This document shows positions 39,304-48,551 of a DNA stretch of 64,000 bases, one piece after another. Under the pieces are notes generated by a model. It had not been told where the DNA came from. It made no database searches and worked only from the letters and a program-made list of their open reading frames with translations. Every line of letters begins with the position of its first letter. Position 1 is the stretch's first letter. The position numbers and the translations under genes are program-made. Source of the stretch: Methylococcales bacterium (lineage in GTDB: Bacteria; Pseudomonadota; Gammaproteobacteria; Methylococcales; Methylomonadaceae); assembly GCA_026399075.1 (NCBI GenBank), contig JAPLRR010000077.1, forward strand, positions 111,555-175,554, read 5' to 3'.

Positions 39304-40436
39304 AAGGCCAATAACTCCTGATAAAGCTGTAAAGTTTGTCCAATAACCCGTTCGATGGAAAATTCGGCTTCGACTAGCTCCCGACCACGGGCACCCATAG
39401 TTTGGCGTAAGACCTTATCCGCTATCAAACGCCGTATCGCCAAAGCCAAGGCATCCACGTCTTTGGCAGGTACCAATAACCCGTTTTCTTCATGGCGGAC
39501 AATTTCCCGGCAGCCAGGGACATCGGTGGCGACTATGGGGCGGCCACAGGCCGCCGCTTCAATCAATACTTTGGGCACACCTTCGCCATAGCTGGTTGGC
39601 AAACACACAATATGCGCTTGAGCCAAGACCTGTGGCATATCATCCCGCCGTCCCCACCATTCAATGATGCCAAGTTCATGCCACTGTTCCAGTTGCGCGT
39701 CGGGTATGGAGGCTGGATTTTCAGGGTCGCCGACCCCCACCAAAGCAAATCGGGCTATAACACCTAGTGCATTTACCTGCTGTGCCGCTGCAACAAATTC
39801 AGCCACCCCCTTATCCCACAGTAAGCGTGAAGCCAATATCACCAGTGGTATGCCTGCTGTTTCCGGCATAGGGGTGAAAACGTGGGTGTCCACGCCCGAG
39901 CCACGGATAAGTGTGGCACGTTCTGGTGCCAAAAGCTTACGCCCGACTAGCAGACCTTGGTCATCAGGGTTCTGGAATATGACTTGCGAACGCGACCGGT
40001 TGAGCAACAGCCGGAAGGCGGTTTCAACCAGCGGGCGTAGCACACGGGCCAGTAAGCGTTTTGAAACGAATAAAAAACCTAAGCCAGCCAAGGCATTGAC
40101 CACCGCAGGCACACCTGCTAACCGGGCCGCCAGTGAGCCATACAACACCGGTTTAAGCGCAACATGATGGACTATATCCGGCTTATGTTTGCGGTAGATG
40201 GCCAGCAATTGCCAGATAACCGCCAATTCCTTGAAAGGGTTACGGCTGCGCCGCGAGAGTTCGATAGGGATTAGCTTCAACCCATGGCTGCGTATCAGGT
40301 CGCCATGGCGGTTTACCCGGGTCACAACCAACACCTCAAAACCGGCTTGCTGGGCAGCGACGGCCAATGCCAGGCGATGTGAGCAGAAATACCAGTCTTC
40401 GGTGACAAAATAGAGGAGCTTAGGAGGGTTGTTCAT
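39300..40436 (-). CDS. Glycosyltransferase family 4
   Basis: KLLYFVTEDWYFCSHRLALAVAAQQAGFEVLVVTR...LPTSYGEGVPKVLIEAAACGRPIVATDVPGCREIV. Confidence 0.92.
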   Translation of the reverse strand: MNNPPKLLYFVTEDWYFCSHRLALAVAAQQAGFEVLVVTRVNRHGDLIRSHGLKLIPIELSRRSRNPFKELAVIWQLLAIYRKHKPDIVHHVALKPVLYGSLAARLAGVPAVVNALAGLGFLFVSKRLLARVLRPLVETAFRLLLNRSRSQVIFQNPDDQGLLVGRKLLAPERATLIRGSGVDTHVFTPMPETAGIPLVILASRLLWDKGVAEFVAAAQQVNALGVIARFALVGVGDPENPASIPDAQLEQWHELGIIEWWGRRDDMPQVLAQAHIVCLPTSYGEGVPKVLIEAAACGRPIVATDVPGCREIVRHEENGLLVPAKDVDALALAIRRLIADKVLRQTMGARGRELVEAEFSIERVIGQTLQLYQELLAL

Positions 40437-42580
40437 GCCGCGTATCTATAAGTAAATGGTTTTGCCAGTAAAGCGCCTAACACTAGCCAAAAAATCCGTT
40501 GATAAAAAATTTCATGTGCCAAGCCAAATATTGCAAAAACGGCCAACAGTAATAATAAACTACGGTTTGCCGGGGAGGTTTTGAGGGAAACCAAGCCTTG
40601 GCGGACGAGCATATAAAACACCCAAGCCAACACGGTTAAACCCAGTAGCCCCAATTCAGCCAGTATCCATAAGGGGGTGCTATGGATAACTTGGGGATGG
40701 CCTAGCCAAGCGGTGCTTTGCGCAAAAAACACACCTAAGCCTGCACCTAACAAGGGTGATTGCAGCCATAACTCCCAGCCATGGACTAAAGTGACCCAGC
40801 GTTCCGTGTTGCTGTCGTCGGTGGAAAAAAAGCTTTGCACCCCGCCAGAGCCTTGGGCTAACAGCCAAACGCCCAGCCAGTAGGCAATGGCCAGCCCTAT
40901 TCCCCAGAAGACTATTTTGCGGTCAGACCAAGGGCTTAACCCTGCCAGCACTAATACGGCCAATACGCCCATGCCAGCCCGCGACCCTGTCCATACCACG
41001 CCCACCAGTAGGATGCCAAGTAATGCCGGGATCAGGATAGTCCGTTTTGATTTTTTGCCGCTGTCCCTATGTTTGCCATAAACATTTATATAGCCTAACA
41101 GCAAAGCAATGGAGGCCAATAACTGAAATGCAAATGCGTTGCGGTTACCTGCGTAGCCTTCAAAATTATAAGCAAGATATACCCCAGTATCCATTCCCCA
41201 AACCACTAACAGCCTGAGCGCCATTTGCACAATAATGACCATCGCCGCCGTTGCAATCAAAGTGTCGGCAAAGCGCCGCAGCCCGTGCTTGCCAGCATGG
41301 GCCACCAACAAATAACCGGCGGCGAGATAACCCAATAAAATCAACCAGCCTATCAGCCGTCCGGCCAAGGCCCATTGGGTGACACCAATTAGCATCCAAC
41401 CGCGGGCAAAAGCGAATAACAATAAGCTTGTGATGGCCGCCAAGCCTAGGTTAAAACGGGATATGCGCCAGCCCGGCAGTTCACGGGCAAATAAAGAGTG
41501 TAGTGCAACAGCAGCCAATGCCAGAATGGCAAAAGGATCGGCCAAGTTCAAGTTGGCCACGCCGCCCGGCAGGGTAATGTGGGCCTGAAAAAATACCGCC
41601 ACAGCGGTTATCATCCCTATCATCCACGCGGCAATTTTTTCGATGTCCGCTACAGAATGGACTATCGGTTTGGGGGGGGATTTGAGTGGTAACATTTCGG
41701 CCTTTTTAAGTGAAAAAGGTGCGGTCATCAGGATGACCAAGGTCGAGCATAAGCCAACCATGATAGAAACCGTCAATGCGTCTGCTGAGGCAACACCCAG
41801 TTTGCCCAACACATACACCGCCGCCATTTCGCGTACGCCCCAGCCACCCACGGAAATCGGCATGGCGGCAGCGAAGCTGATTATCGCAGCGGCGGCAAAC
41901 AAATGGGTAAAATCGATAGCAGGGTCTACGGCCATAATGCCGACTACAAAGCAAAACTGAGTTAAAATCACGCCGGTTAAGGTAATGCCTGTGATTTCAG
42001 CTACCCTGCCCAGGTTGCGCCAAGACAAGGCTTGGTTGGTGAGCGTGGCTTCAAACAAAGAACGTCCTAGCCAAAGGCTCAGTAAGCCGCCACCTGTGGC
42101 AACCAAAAAAATTTCACCCAGGGAAATACGTGACATAAACTCGGCAATGGCCTGGTCACCCAATAGATAAATGGCACCAACTGCACACAATACGCCGCTG
42201 ACCAAGGCCAAAATGACCCGTTCATAAGCGGCAAGTGCGGACATCACAATGGACTGTATCCCATAATTGCGCAGCACGGCCTGGCGTCCTAGCACTTGCC
42301 CGAACAAGGAAATCATAAATAAGCCAGCAACATGGCCGGAAATGCTGGCGCGTGAGGCTACTTTCCAAGGCAGTGTGATACCAAAATGTAACAGCACCCG
42401 CCAAAAACGAAAGGACACCACAAACAAGTTGACCAAAAATAACAGCAAAATACTGCCAGAAGCCCAGAACGGGAAGTTTGCAAGACGGGAAAATACATTT
42501 TCAACGCCAGAAAACCATAACGCTAAGCCCAGCAGTGACAAAGAAACCAAGGTTATAAGAATACGGCGTGGTGATAGCAT
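40433..42580 (-). CDS. Fusion: UPF0104/LPG-synthase-TM (flippase-like) domain + O-antigen ligase/polymerase domain
   Basis: N-terminal half has GGWGVREMAAVYVLGKLGV (UPF0104/AglD-type); C-terminal half has AGNRNAFAFQLLASIALLLGY...GSRAGMGVLAVLVLAGLS...WVTLVHGWELWLQSPLLGAGLGVF (Wzy_C/WaaL-type). Confidence 0.85.
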   Translation of the reverse strand: MLSPRRILITLVSLSLLGLALWFSGVENVFSRLANFPFWASGSILLLFLVNLFVVSFRFWRVLLHFGITLPWKVASRASISGHVAGLFMISLFGQVLGRQAVLRNYGIQSIVMSALAAYERVILALVSGVLCAVGAIYLLGDQAIAEFMSRISLGEIFLVATGGGLLSLWLGRSLFEATLTNQALSWRNLGRVAEITGITLTGVILTQFCFVVGIMAVDPAIDFTHLFAAAAIISFAAAMPISVGGWGVREMAAVYVLGKLGVASADALTVSIMVGLCSTLVILMTAPFSLKKAEMLPLKSPPKPIVHSVADIEKIAAWMIGMITAVAVFFQAHITLPGGVANLNLADPFAILALAAVALHSLFARELPGWRISRFNLGLAAITSLLLFAFARGWMLIGVTQWALAGRLIGWLILLGYLAAGYLLVAHAGKHGLRRFADTLIATAAMVIIVQMALRLLVVWGMDTGVYLAYNFEGYAGNRNAFAFQLLASIALLLGYINVYGKHRDSGKKSKRTILIPALLGILLVGVVWTGSRAGMGVLAVLVLAGLSPWSDRKIVFWGIGLAIAYWLGVWLLAQGSGGVQSFFSTDDSNTERWVTLVHGWELWLQSPLLGAGLGVFFAQSTAWLGHPQVIHSTPLWILAELGLLGLTVLAWVFYMLVRQGLVSLKTSPANRSLLLLLAVFAIFGLAHEIFYQRIFWLVLGALLAKPFTYRYAA

Positions 42581-42759
42581 CAGCGTTAATTATAGGTTGA
42601 ACGGAGTGTTTGCTTTAGGGGAGGGCATCAACTTTAATGGCTGACGCAGTTACGTATAGTCAAGATTGAATGTCCATGGCAAATGACAAGGATAAGTCGG
42701 TGTCCCTAAGTTTCTTAACAACTACACCTGCGTGGGGGACGGTTTAGCCGCCCCACCTT

Positions 42760-42777
42760 TGTAAAAATATTTTTACA
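42760..42777. repeat. 18-bp perfect AT-rich palindrome
   Basis: TGTAAAAATATTTTTACA, about 180 bp upstream of the 42580 start. Confidence 0.5.
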
Positions 42778-43104
42778 CCACTACTTAGCAGGATGTTGTT
42801 ATGTAGCCATTGAGGACTTGTAAAAAGCGTGTTGTTTAGAAAAGCGCTTCGGCCATTACCCCTGATGATGGCGCTTATGCCAGAGTCCACCTACCTTTGC
42901 CGGATTGCGCAGGTAACAATCCAGCTGTCCAGCGTGTCTTCCTATCGCCTAGTGGTAGGCGCGTTGTGTGTTGGTCAGGTGAGGTTTAATGCCTAGCGCC
43001 TTGCTGTTTAAGCCCTGAAAAATAGCCAACCCACGAAAATCTTGCGGACGCTGGTATACCCTTAATAAAAGTCGGCATTATATAGCCTATCCGCTAACAA
43101 AGCA

Positions 43105-45039
43105 TCATTGCTGCTCAAGCCATGCTTGAAACATCAACACGTCCCACAAGTAATAATGCCAATTGCGTTTGCCGGACAAATGCTCAGCCCATTTGGCTTG
43201 TACCAGTTGGGGATTAAAATAGCCTTCTTGGCGTAGCCGGTCTTCATTCAGCAGAGATTCAGCCCAATCGCGCAAAGGCCCGCGCAACCAGACATCAATG
43301 GGGACGCCAAAGCCCATTTTTGGCCGTTCGATGAGTGTTTTAGGGACATGTTTATAGAGCACTTCGCGCAAAGCCCATTTGCCGACACCTTCACGCAGTT
43401 TGTATTCCAAAGGCAAACGCCATGCGAACTCAACCACCCGATGGTCCAAAAATGGCACCCGTGTTTCCAACGAAACGCCCATGGCCGCCCGATCGACTTT
43501 GGTTAAAATATCATCCGGCAAATAGCTCAGCATATCCAAGGCCATCATGCGCTCGATGTCGGTTGGGGTGGCAGGCTGCAAGCTTGGGTTGGTCAATAGG
43601 GTCAGTGGCTCGGTGGCGCCTAGGACAAGGCTGGCAGGGTCTTTCCAATGGGAAATAAGATCCAAATAAAGTTCGTCTATGGTTTGGTAGCTCAGCACAC
43701 CAGAGCCTTTGTGCAGTTTGTCGCCGAGATTTAAGTGCTTGAAACGTTCCGGTGCCAGATTCATAAAAGGGCTGGCCAATCGGTTCCAAGCACTGGGGGA
43801 TAACCGCGTTAGGCTATACGCAATGGCTTGTCTTACTGCCAAGGGCAACCGCGAAATCTTGCCCCACAAATGATGGGTCTGCAAATAACGGTTATAGCCA
43901 CAAAACAACTCGTCGCCCGCATCGCCGGACAAGGACACGGTGACATGTTGGCGTGCCATTTCTGCCACTAAAAACGTGGGGATTTGGGAAGAGTCTGAGA
44001 AGGGCTCGTCGTACAGGGTAGGCAATTTGGGGATGACATTCATGGCATCTTGTGCCGTGACATAGAGTTCGGTATGTTCAGTACCCAAATGCTGGGCAAC
44101 CGCCTTGGCGTAGTGGGCCTCATTGTAAGTGGCTTCATTAAAGCCAATGGCAAAGGTTTTCACGGGGCGGCTGGATTGCGCTTGCATCAAAGCAACAATG
44201 GCTGATGAATCAACCCCGCCAGAAAGGAATGCCCCTAATGGCACATCCGCCACCATTTGTTGGCCCACTGCCTGCATCAACACAGCTTCCAATTCGGCGA
44301 CCGCTTGCGTAGCTGTACCTGTAAAAGGGGTGGCAAGCCCGGTGGTCACACAGTCTTTGCCTGACCAGTAAGTGCTGATTTGGGGTTCCCGCTGGTTAGT
44401 GGATACCGTTAGCCAGCAACCTGGCTGAAGTTTATGGATGCCTTGCCAGATGGAATAGGGGGCGGGGATATAGTTGTAGCGCATCAATAACGCCAGCGCA
44501 TCCCGATTGATGTCGGCAGTAAAGGCAGGGTGCGCTTTTAGGGCCTTAAGCTCGGAGCCAAATAAAAAGCTAGTGCCTTGCCAGCCATAATACAGTGGCT
44601 TTTCCCCTAAGCGGTCACGGGCTAAGGTTAATGTTTGCTTATGTTTATCCCATAAGGCAAACGCAAACATACCCACGCATTTTTTTAGGGTTGCCTCTAT
44701 GCCCCAAGCGGCGCAGGCCGCCAATAGGGTTTCAGTGTCGGAATGCCCGCGCCACGCCTGGCCCGCCAAGGCCGAACGCAGTTCATTGTGGTTATAGATC
44801 TCGCCATTAAAAGCAATCACAAACCGCCCACACCCCGACTCCATCGGTTGATGGCCCGCAGGTGACAAATCCAATATCGACAAGCGCCGGTGGCTAAGCC
44901 CGATGCCAGTCGCGGCATCCCACCATTCGCCGCCATCATCGGGGCCACGGTGGATAATGGCCAATCCCATGGCTTTTAGTATGGGCAATGGTTGGTCGGG
45001 AAAATGATTGCTGTGTAAAAAACCTGAGAATCCGCACAT
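43105..45039 (-). CDS. asnB: Asparagine synthase (glutamine-hydrolysing)
   Basis: MCGFSGFLHSNHFPDQP with catalytic Cys2 after start trimming; RGPDDGGEW; FLSGGVDSSAIVALM. Confidence 0.93.
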   Translation of the reverse strand: MCGFSGFLHSNHFPDQPLPILKAMGLAIIHRGPDDGGEWWDAATGIGLSHRRLSILDLSPAGHQPMESGCGRFVIAFNGEIYNHNELRSALAGQAWRGHSDTETLLAACAAWGIEATLKKCVGMFAFALWDKHKQTLTLARDRLGEKPLYYGWQGTSFLFGSELKALKAHPAFTADINRDALALLMRYNYIPAPYSIWQGIHKLQPGCWLTVSTNQREPQISTYWSGKDCVTTGLATPFTGTATQAVAELEAVLMQAVGQQMVADVPLGAFLSGGVDSSAIVALMQAQSSRPVKTFAIGFNEATYNEAHYAKAVAQHLGTEHTELYVTAQDAMNVIPKLPTLYDEPFSDSSQIPTFLVAEMARQHVTVSLSGDAGDELFCGYNRYLQTHHLWGKISRLPLAVRQAIAYSLTRLSPSAWNRLASPFMNLAPERFKHLNLGDKLHKGSGVLSYQTIDELYLDLISHWKDPASLVLGATEPLTLLTNPSLQPATPTDIERMMALDMLSYLPDDILTKVDRAAMGVSLETRVPFLDHRVVEFAWRLPLEYKLREGVGKWALREVLYKHVPKTLIERPKMGFGVPIDVWLRGPLRDWAESLLNEDRLRQEGYFNPQLVQAKWAEHLSGKRNWHYYLWDVLMFQAWLEQQ

Positions 45040-45134
45040 AGTAATTGGTATTATAAATTGAAGGATAGGGTGCATTAGCTCAAACGCCTACTAGGCGTGA
45101 GCTTGGAAACAGTGGGCCTTAGCCCCGGCAAACC

Positions 45135-46274
45135 TTATGATGCCTTGAGGAGTTGCCGATAAAATTGTTCATAAGCCTGCACGACTTGGATGATGTCAAA
45201 ATAAGCCGCCACCCGTTGCCGAGCCTGATTGCCTAAAGCTTGGCGTTGTTCCGCTGGTAAAGTCAGCAGCGCTGCCAAGTTAGCGGCAAGTGCGGGGTTA
45301 TCATCGGGGTTTACCACCCGGCCTGTGTCGGCGACAATGTAGGCCGAATCGCCAACATCAGTCACTACACAAGGTACGCCGCAGGCCATGGCTTCACCTA
45401 ACACATTCGGGAAGGCTTCGCCATAAGTGGAAGCCGAGGCCAGTACATCCAGTGCGGCCATTATTTCAGGTATATCCTGCCTCAAACCCAAAAAATGGCT
45501 GGAATCGATAATACCCGCAGCGGTCGCCGCCTGCACTAGGCTGGTATTATGGTCATCAACACCATTGCCGGCCAGTATAAAGTGCACGTTTGGCAGCTGC
45601 TGGTGCAACAGGCCGGCCGCCTGGCAAAAGCCAAGGTGGTTTTTTTGGGGGTCATAGCGGCCTATTAAACCCACCAGCAAGGCATCGTCAGCCAAATCGA
45701 GTTCTTTGCGCAGCCGTACCCGAGCCTCATAGTCCGGCTTGAAGCGGCTTAAATCAAAGCCATTGGGGATAACGGCCATTTTTTCAGGCGCGTAACCGAT
45801 AGCTTCATGGATTAGCCGTGCTTGTTCTGAGCAAGACAAAATACGGGTAGGTAGGCTATGCGATAGCCAAGCACACAACTTAACAATAAACCGCACACTA
45901 AACTTGGTTTTGGTGGCATCCAAATCACTGTTGCGTAAGCACCAAGCGATGGTTTTGGCACCCGCCAACCTAGCTGCCAAGCCGCCCAACAGATCAGCAT
46001 GGTACATCCAAGTATGCACGACATCCGGCTGGAACGCTTTAATTAGTCGGATTAGCCGGAAAAAGGTCGGGATATCCGAAAATTTACCCCGTAAATTGAT
46101 GGCCTGCACAGGGATGCCTAAGGCCTCAATCGCAGGGGCAAGTGCGCCGGGGCCGGTCAGGGAGATCACTAAAGGCTCAAAACGCTGGCGATCCAGATGG
46201 GTCAATACCTTAAGCAGCATCATCTCCGCGCCGCCTGTACCCAGGCCAGTGGTAATAAATAAAATGCGCATCAA
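45135..46274 (-). CDS. Glycosyltransferase family 4
   Basis: MMRILFITTGLGTGGAEMMLLKVL...STYGEAFPNVLGEAMACGVPCVVTDVGDSAYIV. Confidence 0.93.
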   Translation of the reverse strand: MMRILFITTGLGTGGAEMMLLKVLTHLDRQRFEPLVISLTGPGALAPAIEALGIPVQAINLRGKFSDIPTFFRLIRLIKAFQPDVVHTWMYHADLLGGLAARLAGAKTIAWCLRNSDLDATKTKFSVRFIVKLCAWLSHSLPTRILSCSEQARLIHEAIGYAPEKMAVIPNGFDLSRFKPDYEARVRLRKELDLADDALLVGLIGRYDPQKNHLGFCQAAGLLHQQLPNVHFILAGNGVDDHNTSLVQAATAAGIIDSSHFLGLRQDIPEIMAALDVLASASTYGEAFPNVLGEAMACGVPCVVTDVGDSAYIVADTGRVVNPDDNPALAANLAALLTLPAEQRQALGNQARQRVAAYFDIIQVVQAYEQFYRQLLKAS

Positions 46275-47392
46275 ACCAAACCTAAAGCGCTTTCGGTGCG
46301 CATCAGCAACTTGTCCAAGGAAAATTCTTGTTCGACCCTAAGGTGGGCTTGTTTGCCCAGTTCCGCAAGGCTGGCTTTGTCCAGTTCAAGCAATTGTAAC
46401 AAGCCGTCTGCCAGCAATGTGGGGTTAGCGGCAGGCACCAACACACCAGTGTCGCCAATAATCCAAGCAGAATCGCCGACATCGGTGGCAACACAAGGCC
46501 GCCCGCAGGCCATGGCTTCAGCGATGGTATTAGAAAAACCTTCGCTTAAAGAGGAAGAAACCGAAATGTCCAATGCGCTATAAGCCGCAGCCATGTCATG
46601 GCAGGGACCTGCCCAAATTAGGCGCTCGCCCAAGTCTTCTGATTGCTTTTGTAGGGACAGGCCATAATCACTGGCACCGCTGCCTATACAAACCAAGCGC
46701 ACATTCGGGTGGGCATTAAGCACCAAACGGCCCGCAGCAATAAAATTGCCGTGGTCTTTCATGGCATCTAAGCGACCGACTAAGCCAACCAAGACTTCAT
46801 TATCGGCAAGACCCCATTGGGCCCTTAGATGTTGCCGTCCTTGTGCATTGAAATGAAAGCGTTGGGTGTCTATCCCATTGGGGACGACGGTGATGGTGTC
46901 ACTGCGGAAACCATTCGCCACGGCATACTGTTTACCGGCATTAGAATTGGCAATCACTAAATCCGCATAGCGGGAAGCGAGGCATTCAAAACGGTAAGTT
47001 AGGCGCGACAGCCAATCATAGCGGGACAAATCCATATTGGAGGCGCGGACACCCCACACGATGCGGGTGTTGGGCAGCCACGGTTTCAGCAGCACAGACA
47101 ACAGGTTGGGGACAGTCAGGTAACTATGGAGCAACTGCGGCTGGGCTTTACGGTGCACGCGCACTAAGCGGCTTAAAAAAGGCACTATATCCCAACGTCC
47201 AGTTTTGTTAAGGCTGATTAAAGAAATACCGGCTGCGACCAGTTCCGCCTCAAATTCACCGCCCGCATAAAAAACCACCACGCTGACAGCATGGCCTTGT
47301 TGCTTAAGCCCGATGGCGAGGGCAAGCAATTGGCGTTCAGCCCCCCCTATGTGTAGGGAGCGGGCTAGAAAAAATACGGGTGGGGCTGACAA
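46271..47392 (-). CDS. Glycosyltransferase family 4
   Basis: PVFFLARSLHIGGAERQLLALA...SSLSEGFSNTIAEAMACGRPCVATDVGDSAWI. Confidence 0.93.
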   Translation of the reverse strand: MSAPPVFFLARSLHIGGAERQLLALAIGLKQQGHAVSVVVFYAGGEFEAELVAAGISLISLNKTGRWDIVPFLSRLVRVHRKAQPQLLHSYLTVPNLLSVLLKPWLPNTRIVWGVRASNMDLSRYDWLSRLTYRFECLASRYADLVIANSNAGKQYAVANGFRSDTITVVPNGIDTQRFHFNAQGRQHLRAQWGLADNEVLVGLVGRLDAMKDHGNFIAAGRLVLNAHPNVRLVCIGSGASDYGLSLQKQSEDLGERLIWAGPCHDMAAAYSALDISVSSSLSEGFSNTIAEAMACGRPCVATDVGDSAWIIGDTGVLVPAANPTLLADGLLQLLELDKASLAELGKQAHLRVEQEFSLDKLLMRTESALGLV

Positions 47393-47576
47393 GTTATGCC
47401 TCGATCATCAACAAATGCAACATTATAACTTACCTCGCCCTGAAAGCCGATTTAAGCGAAATCCTGTGCCGACATAAGGCAGTTTGAACACGCGTGTAAA
47501 CTGCCGTTTCCGGCGAACAACTAATAGGCGGCGGGGAAAATAAGCTACCGATAGCTTGGCTGCGATTCCAAAGTGT

Positions 47577-48551
47577 CTAATTGCTAGCCTTTGGTTGGCG
47601 TTGTGCTGCCCAACGCTGAAATTTCCTGAATAAAATTCGAAAAACTACCCAAGGGTCTTTTAACAAAGCGCTGAGAAACAATTTGCCATCCAGTGTCTTG
47701 TACTCCCTTAATAAGGCAGTGGCGGCGGCCAAGTCCACCCATGCCAATTTGTTGCGTATCGGCTTTTCGTAAGCCTTGCCCAAGTAGTCCAATAGTCCCA
47801 GATACAAGGTATAGCGCAAGTCATGTTGTTTGAGGGGGTGGATAGGGGTTTTGGTGATGCCGTTGTCGTGGTGGCGATAAGTGGCGCGTTTTTTGGTGTC
47901 GTAATAACAAGGCCCTTGGCTTGCGGTGAGCAATTCCAAAGCGATGTCCCGGCCAGTGATCTGGAAAAAAAATGCGGGTATTGGTGAGGGGATGGCGCTT
48001 TTCCTGATCATCAGGCTGAGTGTCGGGATAAAATGCTCACGTAAGATGTCGTCAAAATAATGCACTGATTTTAAAACGGGCGCAAAAGGGCTGTAGATTT
48101 GTTTTGCCACCGTGTTATCAATAATATTCACGGCATGTGCAGCCATCGAAAATTCAGGATGGCAGCTTAAATAATCGGCTTGGGATTGTAGCTTGGATGG
48201 GTCAGTCCAAAAATCATCCCCTTCACAAATGGCGATATAATCGCCTTGAGCATGGGCCAGCGCATTTAAAAAGGGGGATGCGCCCTTGGAATATTGATTT
48301 TCTTTCTGAAATATCGGTTTGATGAGGTGTGGGTAGCTTTCAACATAAGACTGGACTATCGTTGCCGTGTTATCCGTAGAGACATCTTCATGAATAATGA
48401 TTTCAAAGGGAAACGTGGTTTCTTGCAGTAAAAAACCATTAATGGCCTCTTTAATATAACCTTCATGATTAAAAGTGGCGCAAATAATGCTCACTAAAGG
48501 TTTTTTGTCTGACCAGCTGGCCATTATGTCATGTTCGTTTTTAGGGATCAT
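47577..48551 (-). CDS. Glycosyltransferase family 2
   Basis: PLVSIICATFNHEGYIKEAINGFLLQETTFPFEIIIHEDVSTDNT; start trimmed to MIPKNEHDIM so that it forms an ATGA overlap with the upstream flippase stop. Confidence 0.93.
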   Translation of the reverse strand: MIPKNEHDIMASWSDKKPLVSIICATFNHEGYIKEAINGFLLQETTFPFEIIIHEDVSTDNTATIVQSYVESYPHLIKPIFQKENQYSKGASPFLNALAHAQGDYIAICEGDDFWTDPSKLQSQADYLSCHPEFSMAAHAVNIIDNTVAKQIYSPFAPVLKSVHYFDDILREHFIPTLSLMIRKSAIPSPIPAFFFQITGRDIALELLTASQGPCYYDTKKRATYRHHDNGITKTPIHPLKQHDLRYTLYLGLLDYLGKAYEKPIRNKLAWVDLAAATALLREYKTLDGKLFLSALLKDPWVVFRILFRKFQRWAAQRQPKASN

